Of a stretch of DNA of 64,000 nucleotides, positions 38,271-47,621 are shown piece by piece. Source of the stretch: Flavobacterium sp. JAD_PAG50586_2 (GTDB lineage: Bacteria > Bacteroidota > Bacteroidia > Flavobacteriales > Flavobacteriaceae); NCBI GenBank assembly GCA_023213215.1, contig CP096136.1, forward strand, positions 1,674,001-1,738,000. The letters are read 5' to 3'. The notes under the pieces were generated by a model that searched no databases, was not told where the DNA came from, and was given only the letters and a program-made list of their open reading frames with translations. Made by a program: the position numbers and the translations under genes. Within the stretch, counting starts at the first letter, position 1. The number at the start of each line of letters is the position of its first letter.

Positions 38271-40928
38271 ATGATGAGAAAAGTATTGATTATTTTATTC
38301 CTATTTGCTATAGCCTCTGCACAATCACAAATCATTATCAAAGGCAGGGTAACAGATAAGGATAATGTTGCTATTGATAATGCCAGCATAACCCTTGAAG
38401 ATACGAGCGATGATAGTGTGACTGAGTTTGCGATAACTGATGAAAAAGGGAACTATAAGCTGGAAACAGAAAATGCCAATGCAAAATTAAGGATTGTGGT
38501 TTCGTCGATGAACCATAAGGAAATACGGCAGGAAATCGTCTTTAAATCGCAAACTCTGGATTTTATCTTGCGGGAAGAAGCAACCCAGCTGCAGGAAGTT
38601 AAGATAGACTTCAAAGCAATACAACAAAAAGCCGATACGCTTTCCTTTAGCGTAGCTGCCTTTGAAGGCAAGGAAGACAGGACACTCTCGGATGTTTTGA
38701 AAAAGATTCCAGGTATTGAGGTAGACCCGTCGGGACAAATAAAATACCAGGGCAATGCCATAAATAAGTTCTATGTAGAAGGTAAGGATTTGATGGCCGG
38801 AGGATATGGTACCTTGACCAACTCAATGCCAAAGGATGCTGTTACCAAAGTGCAGGTATTGGAAAACCATCAACCTATTAAAGCCATACGGAAAAATGTT
38901 CCGAGTGATAAGGCTGCCATCAATATAAAGCTAAAGAAAGACATTACGCTTACCGGTAGAGCTGATTTGGGGGCGGGCTTTTCTCCGTTTTTATGGAGTG
39001 CGAAAATTACTCCTATGGTATTTACCAAAAAGTATCAATACCTTTTAAATTATAAATCCAATAATACCGGCGAGAATGTGACAGAAGAGCTTCAGGTATT
39101 TTCGTTTGATGGCGGCTTTGAAGGATTTACAATGGACAATCAAACGGGGTCTTGGTTAAACACTGATCAGGCAGCACTACCCAAAATTTCCGAAAACAGG
39201 TATTTGTTTAATAAAACCCAGCTCTTTTCTGCCAATCTGCTTACCAGCCTTTCGAAAGATTGGGAAATTAAGACGAATGTGAACTTCTTTAATGATAATA
39301 TTTCCAGAAACGGAAGCCAGTTTACAAGGGTTAATTTTTTTGATGATAATGGAAATATTACCAATTATGCAGAATATAGTCGGGATAATTCAACCAGTCA
39401 AAATAATAACCACCTTCTTTCCCAATTGATATTAACCAAAAATTCAGACAAGAGTTTCCTTAAGGATACCTTTACCTATAAAGGAAACTGGAATAAGGCT
39501 TTTGGACCTGCATTGCTCAATTCGGATGTGGTGAATCAATACCTTTCTTCTCCCGGGTTTTCTTTCCAGAATTCGCTGAGCGCAATTACGCTTCTGGGTA
39601 AAAAGGTAGTTAATATTAAATCGACCTTAAACTACATTAATGATCGTCAAACCTATGGTGTTTCACCTTACGAAAATATTGATATTGCTGAACTTCCTAA
39701 CAACAATGCTGAAAGGATGAAGCAGGATGTATTCAATACTACCCTGAATCTTAATAATGAGTTGTCCTTTATTTTCTCTATAAAGAAGTTTTCGATAATC
39801 CCTACATTGGGATTTGAAGTAGAAAAGAAGAAATTAGCTACTTCCCTTTTTGGGTATGATGCGACCGACGATAGGATTGAATTTGGAGACGATTTCAATA
39901 ATAACCTGAGTTGGAAAAAACTGGTTCCGTTTTCTGGTTTTGCTGTAAATTATATAGATGATTCCTTTAGCCTGAATGTAAATTTGCCTGTAAGGTATAA
40001 TTTAATGCGGGTTGAAGATGCTGCTATTGATTTTGAGAAGAAGTTGGACAGATTTACTTTTGAGCCCGCCTTTACTGCAAAATACAAATTTACCACCGAA
40101 TTGTCTAAAACGCTTTATGGATCAATAAGCAATGGGTTTGGTGATATAAGTTCGGTGTATCCTTCCTATATTTTTTCTGCGCTTAACCTTACCCGGCAGA
40201 ATTCAGACATTCAACAATCAATGATAAAAAGGATTGGGGGCAACTTAGAGTATAAGCTTATTTTGTACAATCTTTTCCTAAATCTCAATTATGAGCTGAG
40301 CCAAAATAAAGCAAGCAATATTGTTTCGCAAAATGTTTCACAAAACGGACAGACTGTTTTTGAACAGCTGCCAATTGAAAATTTATCGAATACCAAATCA
40401 GTAAATGTTGAAATCAGTAAATATATTCCAATTGCTAAGTCGAAAGTTGCTTTAGGATATGGTGTGACATCAAATGATAGTAACTTAATCCTTAATAGTG
40501 TGAGCAGGACTGTTTCCTTATTTGGCAATAGGATTAACTTCAAAATGAACAGCAACTACTTTTCATGGCTGACATTGGATTGCAATTTGAATTATTCCGT
40601 AAATAGAATGATTGGTTCAAATCCTACAGAAGTATTTAACAGTGACATAAAAGTATTATTTTATCCTGCTGAAAATCAATCAATAGGAATATACAGGGAA
40701 GATTATGTTTATAATTTCAACAGCCAGAGATTTAAAAATCAATTTTTGGATTTGAGTTATCAATATACTTTAGAGAAAAGAAAGATTGATATTGAGTTGA
40801 AATGGACTAATATTTTAAACACCAAAAATTATCAAGAAATACTGCTGAATAGTTTTGGTTACACTTCAAATATTTTCACCATTCGGCCATCGCAGGTTTT
40901 GGTGAGTGTTAGGTTTAATTTTAATTAG
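38271..40928 (+). CDS. Outer-membrane plug/barrel protein with carboxypeptidase-like domain (TonB-receptor-like)
   Basis: An 885-residue protein: signal peptide (MRKVLIILFLFAIASAQSQ), a CarboxypepD-reg-like beta-sandwich (KGRVTDKDNVAIDNASITL to FILREE, residues ~22-105), a plug-like segment (KADTLSFSVAAFEGKEDRTL, then LKKIPGIEVDPSGQIKYQG), and from about residue 240 a long beta-barrel ending QVLVSVRFNFN. The layout is that of outer-membrane beta-barrel proteins often found beside GLPGLI genes. No clear TonB box was seen and it has no SusD partner. It is the last gene of the peptide/GLPGLI cassette and may handle the peptides or their substrate (inference). Confidence 0.85.
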   Translation: MMRKVLIILFLFAIASAQSQIIIKGRVTDKDNVAIDNASITLEDTSDDSVTEFAITDEKGNYKLETENANAKLRIVVSSMNHKEIRQEIVFKSQTLDFILREEATQLQEVKIDFKAIQQKADTLSFSVAAFEGKEDRTLSDVLKKIPGIEVDPSGQIKYQGNAINKFYVEGKDLMAGGYGTLTNSMPKDAVTKVQVLENHQPIKAIRKNVPSDKAAINIKLKKDITLTGRADLGAGFSPFLWSAKITPMVFTKKYQYLLNYKSNNTGENVTEELQVFSFDGGFEGFTMDNQTGSWLNTDQAALPKISENRYLFNKTQLFSANLLTSLSKDWEIKTNVNFFNDNISRNGSQFTRVNFFDDNGNITNYAEYSRDNSTSQNNNHLLSQLILTKNSDKSFLKDTFTYKGNWNKAFGPALLNSDVVNQYLSSPGFSFQNSLSAITLLGKKVVNIKSTLNYINDRQTYGVSPYENIDIAELPNNNAERMKQDVFNTTLNLNNELSFIFSIKKFSIIPTLGFEVEKKKLATSLFGYDATDDRIEFGDDFNNNLSWKKLVPFSGFAVNYIDDSFSLNVNLPVRYNLMRVEDAAIDFEKKLDRFTFEPAFTAKYKFTTELSKTLYGSISNGFGDISSVYPSYIFSALNLTRQNSDIQQSMIKRIGGNLEYKLILYNLFLNLNYELSQNKASNIVSQNVSQNGQTVFEQLPIENLSNTKSVNVEISKYIPIAKSKVALGYGVTSNDSNLILNSVSRTVSLFGNRINFKMNSNYFSWLTLDCNLNYSVNRMIGSNPTEVFNSDIKVLFYPAENQSIGIYREDYVYNFNSQRFKNQFLDLSYQYTLEKRKIDIELKWTNILNTKNYQEILLNSFGYTSNIFTIRPSQVLVSVRFNFN

Positions 40929-40984
40929 CATAAAAAAGCCACCCTAAGGCAGCTTCTAATTTTTATTTCAATATTATAATAATT

Positions 40985-41737
40985 TTATTTCTTGTTAAGT
41001 TTTGATAACAATCTAAGGAACTCAATGTACAGCCAAACTAAAGTAATCATTAGACCCATTGCGCCGTACCATTCCATGTACTTTGGCATCCTTTGTTGTA
41101 CTCCTTTTTCAATCTGATCAAAATCAAGGAACAAATTCAATGCAGCGATAATAATTACGAAAACGCTGATTCCAATGCTCATCAGGGAACTCTCGTAATG
41201 AACCGGCTGAAAGCTTGTAAATAGGGTCAATAGCCAGGAAACCAAATAATAAGTTGCAATGGCTAAGGTTGCAGCAAGAACCACCGATTTAAACCGCTCT
41301 GTTACTTTTACGATTTGATATTTATACAGTGCAAAACAAACTACAAACGTTACGAAAGTACAGCTAACAGCCTGAATTACAATTCCAGGATACATTACTT
41401 CAAAAATTGCCGAAATCCCACCAATGAAAAGACCTTCAAAAATGGCATATCCAGGAGCCAAATAACCTGATAAATGAGGTTTGAATGTAGCAATCAAAAC
41501 CAATACAAAACCAACAATTGCACCACCAATTGTAAATACCATAGGATTTTGACCGTTATAAGTCATCGTCCAGGTAACAGCAGCGCTGGCAATTAACAAA
41601 ATCAACATCAGGAAACTTTTGTTCATAGTTCCTGAAACGGTCATGGTTTCGTTATAATCAATAACAGCAGAATCGCGCGTTATTACATTATTCTCCTTAA
41701 AAGATTTAGTTTTAAAAAACGGATTGTTAGAATTCAT
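40985..41737 (-). CDS. Bax inhibitor-1/YccA family membrane protein
   Basis: A 250-residue inner-membrane protein with seven hydrophobic segments (e.g. SFLMLILLIASAAVTWTMTY; SLMSIGISVFVIIIAALNLF) and the family ending with charged residues before the last helix (LFLDFDQIEKGVQQRMPKYM, then EWYGAMGLMITLVWLYIEFL). The N-terminal 30 residues are cytoplasmic. BI-1 proteins are pH-sensitive calcium-leak channels in studied cases; the role here is unknown. Confidence 0.93.
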   Translation of the reverse strand: MNSNNPFFKTKSFKENNVITRDSAVIDYNETMTVSGTMNKSFLMLILLIASAAVTWTMTYNGQNPMVFTIGGAIVGFVLVLIATFKPHLSGYLAPGYAIFEGLFIGGISAIFEVMYPGIVIQAVSCTFVTFVVCFALYKYQIVKVTERFKSVVLAATLAIATYYLVSWLLTLFTSFQPVHYESSLMSIGISVFVIIIAALNLFLDFDQIEKGVQQRMPKYMEWYGAMGLMITLVWLYIEFLRLLSKLNKK

Positions 41738-41767
41738 AAAATGATATTTTTAAAAAAGTAAATATAA

Positions 41768-43197
41768 TTATTCTATCTCAGATACTCTCAAAGTATTCAC
41801 CATTCCTTTATCTGCCACGGGCATGGCTGCCAAATTGATGAGCATATCACCTTTTTTAACGTATTCTTTTTCTTTAGCAATTTCGTTTACATCACCAACA
41901 GTATCATCGGTACTAACAAACTTATCGTAGAAGAACGCATTAACGCCCCAAAGCAAGCTCAGCTGTGTTAAAATCCTTTTGTTAGAAGTGTAAACCAAGA
42001 TATGTGCTTTTGGTCTCCAGGCCGAAATCTGGAAAGCTGTGTAACCGCTGTTTGTTAATGTAGAAATAGCTTTTGCCTTAATTTCATTGGCCATAATTGC
42101 AGCATGGTAACAGATAGATTTGGTAATAAATCGTTTTGTCCTAACATGAGGCGGATTTTGCGGCACGATGATCAAAGGAGAATCTTCTACTGCTTCAATA
42201 ATCTGGGTCATTTTTTCGATTACTTCTACCGGATAATTTCCAACAGAGGTTTCTCCGGAAAGCATCACGGCATCTGCACCATCCATAACCGAATTGGCAA
42301 CGTCATTTACTTCCGCACGTGTTGGAGTTAAGCTGGTAATCATCGTTTCCATCATCTGCGTAGCGACAATTACAGGAATTCTGGCAGTCTTCGCTCTGTG
42401 GATTAATTTCTTTTGGATCAACGGAACTTCGTGAGCCGGAATCTCAACACCCAAATCACCACGGGCAACCATCAATCCGTCACAGAAGGCAACGATTTTA
42501 TCAATGTTTTCAACCGCTTCCGGTTTTTCTATTTTGGCAATAATCGGAATTTTATAAGAAGAGTGTTTTGCAATAAGATCCTGCAGTTCTTCCAAATCTT
42601 TTGGTGTTCTAACAAAGGAAAGCGCTATCCAGTCTACTTCCTGTTCAATAGCAAACAGTGCATCCTTAATGTCTTTTTGGGTTAAGGCAGGAAGCGAAAC
42701 CTTTGTATTCGGAAGGTTAACGCCTTTCTTTGATTTCAATGGCCCGCCTTGGATTACCTTACATACAACTTCTGTCGTACCGTTGGTTTCCAGAGCTTCG
42801 AACATTAGTTTACCATCATCTAAAAGGATTTTTTCACCTGGATTTACATCTCTTGGGAATTCCTTATAGTTCATGTAAACGCGTTCCTTAGTTCCGGGAA
42901 TGTCTTCTGCAGTTTGGAAAGTGATGATGTCGCCAGGATTCACTACTACATCTTCCTTCATTACACCGACACGGAGTTTTGGCCCTTGTAAATCTGCTAA
43001 AATGGCTGTGTTGTATCCGAATTCGTCGTTCAGTCCACGGATAATGTCTATTCTTTCTTTAACATCAGTATAATCGGCATGAGAAAAATTAACACGAAAT
43101 ACATTCACTCCGGCATCAATCATCTTCAATATTACTTCTCTCGAACTACATGCAGGACCAAGTGTCGCTACAATCTTAGTTTTTTTCTTGTTGGCAT
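41768..43197 (-). CDS. pyk: Pyruvate kinase (N-terminal frame break)
   Basis: Converts phosphoenolpyruvate and ADP to pyruvate and ATP. The 453-residue open part from 43129 lacks the first strand. Upstream, ATG 43197 begins MPTRKK, and restoring one base in the T7 run at 43180-43186 (A on the coding strand) gives KTKIVATLGPACSSREVILKMIDAG, the normal pyruvate kinase start, and about 476 residues. Other signatures: AKIEKPEAVENIDKI (catalytic Lys) and a MVARGDLGVEI metal site. It follows the IPExxxVDY gene on the same strand. Confidence 0.96.
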
Positions 43198-43202
43198 TAT
43201 AT

Positions 43203-43691
43203 TTAAAAAATTAAATTATTTTTTGACTTCATATTTTCTACTTCCACTGCATAAACAGTGCTGATTCGTTCTATTTTTTTAATCTGATTGGCAATTTCCG
43301 AAACATCAACAGTTTCTGAATCGTTTTCAATTTTCAGGAAATAATCCACTTTCTTAAACTCGGGGATAAAATAGATTTTTGTTGAAAATTTGTTATTTGT
43401 TTCAGCAAACAGTCCTTGATTTACCTGTTGAGAAGAAAGAAGCATATCATTCTTATTCTGAATCAAATCCCAGGTGATACCGGCTTTTTCATCTTCATAA
43501 ATAAACCTGGTAAATTGAGCTTCACCATCTTTATTGCTAATCTGAATATTGCAGTCGTTCTTTCTGAGGTTAATCGGTAAATTTTGATTAATGTAATAAG
43601 CCAATCTATAATCTTCCAAAGAAGTATGGATTGCAATCAGATGATAATCTATTTCATCAAACTCCTCGTAATGCAATTTGTGAACTGCCAT
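43203..43691 (-). CDS. IPExxxVDY family protein
   Basis: A 162-residue protein beginning AVHKLHYEEFDEIDYHLIAI, with the conserved mid-region EKAGITWDLIQNK and FKKVDYFLKIEND (the 'F-K-K-V-D-Y' variant of the family name). It ends LKSKNNLIF-like (MKSKNNLIF). The family is a Bacteroidota-specific unknown encoded between rnc and pyk, exactly the position here. The inner ATG at 43691 matches the family start better than 43700. Confidence 0.88.
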   Translation of the reverse strand: MAVHKLHYEEFDEIDYHLIAIHTSLEDYRLAYYINQNLPINLRKNDCNIQISNKDGEAQFTRFIYEDEKAGITWDLIQNKNDMLLSSQQVNQGLFAETNNKFSTKIYFIPEFKKVDYFLKIENDSETVDVSEIANQIKKIERISTVYAVEVENMKSKNNLIF

Positions 43692-43804
43692 ATATTGCAA
43701 AATTAGTTGTAAATATAGTTTATCTGTTACATATTTTTACAAACTACAATTTAGGTTAACGTTAATTTATGAACGAAAACGTTGTAGTTTTTTAAGAATT
43801 TGCA

Positions 43805-44543
43805 TTATTTATTGTTAATTTCTTCCTGAAATGCAAAATATGCTCGTTGCGAGGCTTTTTCTTCAGCCTTCTTTTTGGATGTTGCCCTTGCTTTTGCAAT
43901 TACTTTTCCCTCGATGCTGAGTTTCACCCCAAAGTATTTTTGCCCATCATTTCCATTGTCATCGAAAACATCATAATTAAAAGACTTTTTTCTTTTTGAC
44001 ACCATTCAATCAGTAGGCTTTTATAACTAATAACCTTTCCTTCTAATTTGGCAATGTCAACATAAGGTATGATGACACTTTTCTGAATGAACTTTTCACA
44101 AAAAGTATAACCCTGATCCAGGAAAATGGCACCAACCAATGCTTCGAATATATTACCATGAATGTTTTCGCCAAAGTGCTGAGTAGGAACCTTACTGTCT
44201 ACAAACCGTATTAGGTCCAAGTCTCTTCCCAATTCATTTAAGTGATCGCGACTTACGATTTTTGAACGCATTTTGGTTAGGTAACCTTCATCTCCAGTTG
44301 GAACTTCGTTGTATAAGTGCGCGGCAATTACAGAGCTTAACATAGCATCACCCAAGAATTCCAAACGTTCGTAATTCATCGGATTTCCTTTGGAATCCAT
44401 TCGATTAGTCGAACGATGGGTAAATGCTTTTTCGTAATAATAGATTGACTGTGGTTTGAAACCTATTATGGTTTGAATTTCTTTAAAAAAATCCCGTCCT
44501 CAGTTGAACGGGAATTTTTAAATATATTTTTTAAAATTTTCAT
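43805..44543 (-). CDS. rnc: Ribonuclease III (two frame breaks)
   Basis: A double-strand RNA endonuclease. The central frame holds the nuclease signature YERLEFLGDAMLSSVIA and the second acidic site EALVGAIFLDQGY. The C-terminal dsRNA-binding domain (KYFGVKLSIEGKVIAKARA then SKKKAEEKASQRAYFAF) is in another frame, and the N-terminal ~48 residues (ILKNIFKNSRSTEDG...; KPQSIYYYEKAFTHRS) in a third. The breaks are a missing base in T6 at 43986-43991 and in A7 at 44485-44491. Restored length is about 246 residues from ATG 44543, 7 bp behind fabF. Confidence 0.95.
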
Positions 44544-44550
44544 TCTAAAA

Positions 44551-45804
44551 TTAAGATACTACTTTTTTGAACAATACGCAGGCATTGTGTCCGCCAAATC
44601 CAAAGGTATTGCTCATTGCTACATTAATCTCTCTCTTCTGGGCTTTGTTCAATGTTAAGTTCAAACTTGGATCAATATTCTCATCGACAACAGTGTGGTT
44701 GATTGTTGGAGGAACAATTCCGTGTTTCATAGCCAAAATCGAAGCAATAGCCTCAATAGCACCGGCAGCACCCAATAAATGACCAGTCATCGATTTGGTA
44801 GAGTTGATGTTGATATTTTTAGCATGGTCACCAAAAACAGCACTGATAGCCTTTAATTCGGCAACATCGCCAAGCGGAGTTGAGGTTCCGTGGGTATTGA
44901 TATGATCCACTTCTTCGGGCTTCATTCCGGCATCGCGAAGCGTATTGTTCATAACAGCAATAACTCCAATTCCATCCGGATGCGGAGCGGTTAAGTGATA
45001 AGCGTCAGATGACATTCCGCCACCGCCAATTTCGCAGTATATTTTGGCACCACGCGCTTTTGCGTGTTCGTATTCTTCTAAAACCAATGCTCCTGCTCCT
45101 TCACCCAAAACAAAACCGTCACGGGTTGCATCAAAAGGTCTTGAAGCAGTTTCGGGGCTTTCATTTCTTGTGGATAACGCCTGCATCGAATTAAATCCTC
45201 CCATTCCGGCAATAGTAACTGCCGCTTCTGAACCGCCAGAGATAATGACATCGCACATTCCTAAACGAATGTAATTGAAAGCATCAATCATCGCATTGGC
45301 AGAAGACGCACAAGCTGAAACAGTGGTATAATTAGGTCCCATGAAACCATTTCGCATCGAAATGTGGGCTGGAGCAATATCGGCAATCATCTTTGGGATA
45401 AAGAATGGATTAAAGCGTGGAGTTCCATCACCTTGTGCATAGCTGATTACTTCTTCCTGGAAAGTTTCCAATCCGCCAATTCCTGCGCCCCAGATTACAC
45501 CTACTCTTTGCTTGTCAACGTTAGTGTCGGTAATTCCTGCATCGGCAATGGCTTCCTGGCTTGCTGCTACAGCATATTGGGCGAACTTGTCCATTCTTCG
45601 TGCTTCCTTGCGATCCATATACTCTTCAATGTTGAAGTTTTTGACCTCGCAGGCAAACTTTGTCTTATGCTTTTCGGTATCGTAATAGGTAATCGGAGCA
45701 GCACCGCTAACGCCATTGATAAGTGCGTTCCAATAGTCAGCGATGTTATTTCCGATAGGTGTAATTGCACCTAAACCTGTTACTACAACTCGTTTTAACG
45801 TCAT
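44551..45804 (-). CDS. fabF: 3-oxoacyl-[acyl-carrier-protein] synthase II
   Basis: The condensing enzyme that elongates acyl-ACP with malonyl-ACP. The 417-residue protein has the thiolase-fold N-terminus RVVVTGLGAITPIGNN, active-site Cys165 in TVSACASSANAMIDAF, and both catalytic histidines (NTHGTSTPLGD; KSMTGHLLGAAGAIE). It sits between acpP and rnc in the order usual for Bacteroidota. A terminator and twin palindromes lie between acpP and fabF, so it probably has its own promoter. Confidence 0.98.
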   Translation of the reverse strand: MTLKRVVVTGLGAITPIGNNIADYWNALINGVSGAAPITYYDTEKHKTKFACEVKNFNIEEYMDRKEARRMDKFAQYAVAASQEAIADAGITDTNVDKQRVGVIWGAGIGGLETFQEEVISYAQGDGTPRFNPFFIPKMIADIAPAHISMRNGFMGPNYTTVSACASSANAMIDAFNYIRLGMCDVIISGGSEAAVTIAGMGGFNSMQALSTRNESPETASRPFDATRDGFVLGEGAGALVLEEYEHAKARGAKIYCEIGGGGMSSDAYHLTAPHPDGIGVIAVMNNTLRDAGMKPEEVDHINTHGTSTPLGDVAELKAISAVFGDHAKNININSTKSMTGHLLGAAGAIEAIASILAMKHGIVPPTINHTVVDENIDPSLNLTLNKAQKREINVAMSNTFGFGGHNACVLFKKVVS

Positions 45805-45914
45805 AATTTATTTTTTAGAATTGTATTTAAACAAATAATACCCATGTTTTCTTCAAATATAATAAATTAAAGAGACATGGGTATTTCAATATTTTGAGAT
45901 TGAATGTCAATCAG

Positions 45915-45952
45915 TTTTACTCTTTTAGTAAAATTTACTCTTTTAGTAAAAA
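45915..45952. promoter_or_regulatory. Twin palindromes upstream of fabF (putative operator)
   Basis: Two copies of TTTACT-CTTTT-AGTAAA (arms at 45916-45921/45927-45932 and 45934-45939/45945-45950), 18 bp apart, within two near-identical 19-bp units. They lie about 110 bp upstream of the fabF start and downstream of the acpP terminator. Confidence 0.55.
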
Positions 45953-45959
45953 TAATAAA

Positions 45960-45991
45960 AATCCGTGAAACTGTTAGGAGTTTCACGGATT
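45960..45991 (-). terminator. Intrinsic terminator after acpP
   Basis: 13-bp stem AATCCGTGAAACT / AGTTTCACGGATT with a 6-nt loop, followed on the minus strand by TTTTATTATTTTT. Confidence 0.85.
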
Positions 45992-45999
45992 AGTAATTA

Positions 46000-46236
46000 T
46001 TATTTTTTTGCTTCTTCGATGTAAGAAATAGCTTGACCTACAGTAGCAATGTTCTCAGCTTGGTCGTCTGGAATCTGAATATCGAATTCTTTTTCGAACT
46101 CCATAATCAATTCCACTGTGTCTAATGAATCAGCTCCTAAATCATTTGTGAAGCTAGCTTCTGTTACAACTTCGTTTTCATCAACGCCTAATTTGTCTAC
46201 AATAATCGCTTTAACTCTTGATGCAATGTCTGACAT
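46000..46236 (-). CDS. acpP: Acyl carrier protein
   Basis: A 78-residue acidic four-helix carrier with the phosphopantetheine serine at residue 37 ([15 protein letters not shown]). It carries growing acyl chains to FabF and other enzymes. A strong promoter and terminator frame it as its own short, probably highly expressed transcript, though read-through into fabF is possible. Confidence 0.98.
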   Translation of the reverse strand: MSDIASRVKAIIVDKLGVDENEVVTEASFTNDLGADSLDTVELIMEFEKEFDIQIPDDQAENIATVGQAISYIEEAKK

Positions 46237-46266
46237 AATTTCTATTTTTAATTTTTAATTTGTTGG

Positions 46267-46295
46267 CAAAAATAAAAAACTTTATTTTAAAACAA
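46267..46295 (-). promoter_or_regulatory. Predicted promoter of acpP
   Basis: On the minus strand TTG (46295-46293), 18-bp spacer, TATTTTTG (46274-46267), consistent with TAnnTTTG. Confidence 0.6.
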
Positions 46296-46486
46296 CATTT
46301 TTGTTAGTAAATGTGACAACGAAAATAAAAAATTTATTTGAGATTCTTACATATTCATGCTTTTAATTCGGGTATTTATTCTTTTTTTTGTGCTGTAATT
46401 TTGTTTCGAAAGAAATAGAAGTCGCCAATTGACAATAATATTGAAGGCGATTCCGTATTCCTTTGAAAAACCAATGTTATCTTCCT

Positions 46487-47056
46487 ATGAAAAAGGTTTT
46501 GCTTTTTGCTTCGGGTACTGGTTCCAATGTGGAAAATATTATTCAATACTTCGAGAATAACCCTGATATTATCATAGTCGGTGTCTTTACTAATAATGCT
46601 CATGCCACAGTTTTAGACAAAGCAGCGAAATATAACATTCCAACCCTTATCTTCAATAAAGAAGAGCTTTCCGAAGGTTTTGTATTGAGCAAGGTTTCTG
46701 AGCTGCAACCGGACTTAATTGTTCTTGCCGGTTTTTTATGGAAATTCCCTGCAGGTATCATTGCAAAATATCCGAACAGGATTATCAATATCCATCCGGC
46801 ATTGTTACCCAAGTATGGAGGGAAAGGAATGTATGGTATGAAAGTCCATCAAACAGTTTTAGACAATAAGGAAAAAGAAACCGGAATTACCATTCATTAT
46901 GTCAATGAACATTATGACGAAGGAGAATTTATCTTTCAGCAAAAAGTAGCTATTGATGATTGCGCTTCGGCAGATGAAATAGTTACTAAAGTCCAAGAAC
47001 TGGAACACAAGCATTTTCCTGAAATAATTGAGAAACTTCTAACAACTAACACCTAA
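46487..47056 (+). CDS. purN: Phosphoribosylglycinamide formyltransferase
   Basis: Transfers a formyl group from 10-formyl-THF to GAR in purine synthesis. The ATG at 46487 gives MKKVLLFASGTGSNVENII, the normal N-terminus; a TTG at 46463 would add eight unrelated residues. Active-site features are RIINIHPALLPKYGGKGMYG and GITIHYVNEHYDEGEFIFQ. About 189 residues, typical. It is divergent from acpP and followed 9 bp later by rnhA. Confidence 0.96.
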   Translation: MKKVLLFASGTGSNVENIIQYFENNPDIIIVGVFTNNAHATVLDKAAKYNIPTLIFNKEELSEGFVLSKVSELQPDLIVLAGFLWKFPAGIIAKYPNRIINIHPALLPKYGGKGMYGMKVHQTVLDNKEKETGITIHYVNEHYDEGEFIFQQKVAIDDCASADEIVTKVQELEHKHFPEIIEKLLTTNT

Positions 47057-47065
47057 CATCCCGCT

Positions 47066-47544
47066 TTGGCACACCAAATCCACATATATACAGACGGCGC
47101 GGCTAAAGGAAATCCCGGAAACGGCGGTTATGGTGTTGTGATGGAATTAGTTGGAACCAACTACAAAAAGGAATTCTACGAAGGCTTCAGGCATACGACC
47201 AACAACCGCATGGAATTACTGGCCGTAATCGTTGGCCTGGAAAAAATCAAAATCCCCAATGCCAAGGTACTGGTGGTTTCCGACTCGAAATATGTGGTAG
47301 ATGCTGTGGAGAAGAAATGGGTTTTCGGTTGGGAAAAAAAGGGTTCAAAGACAAGAAAAATCCAGATTTGTGGAAACGTTTCCTCAAAATCTATCGCCAA
47401 CACCAAGTCGATTTCAAATGGATTAAAGGCCATAACAATCATCCACAAAATGAACGCTGTGATGAATTGGCAGTTTATGCTTCGGGTTTGCCGAATTTAT
47501 CTGTGGATGCTTTTTATGAAAAGGAAGAGCAGAAACTACTTTAA
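47066..47544 (+). CDS. rnhA: Ribonuclease HI (frame break)
   Basis: Cleaves RNA in RNA-DNA hybrids. Starts with TTG at 47066, giving AHQIHIYTDGAAKGNPGNGG with the first catalytic Asp, then the Glu in NNRMELLAVI, VVSDSKYVVDAV with the next Asp, and, in the second frame, FKWIKGHNNHPQNERCDELA with the last His/Asp. The break is one T missing from TTT at 47344-47345 (restores KKGFKDKKNPDLW). Restored length is about 159 residues. The 3' nonsense extension to 47587 in the first frame is not real. Confidence 0.94.
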
Positions 47545-47566
47545 GAAAACTTTGCTGCTTTGCAAC

Positions 47567-47597
47567 TTTGTAACTCTGCAACTTTAGATTATCTTTG
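47567..47597 (+). promoter_or_regulatory. Predicted promoter of the PfkB-family kinase gene
   Basis: TTTG at 47567-47570, 19-bp spacer, TATCTTTG at 47590-47597. Confidence 0.6.
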
Positions 47598-47621
47598 CGC
47601 CTTTAATTTGAAACACCGATA

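Noticed and set aside
47400..47587. C-terminal extension of rnhA in the first frame
   Set aside because: The sequence after KKGSKTRK has no RNase H features, while the alternative frame completes the catalytic motifs.
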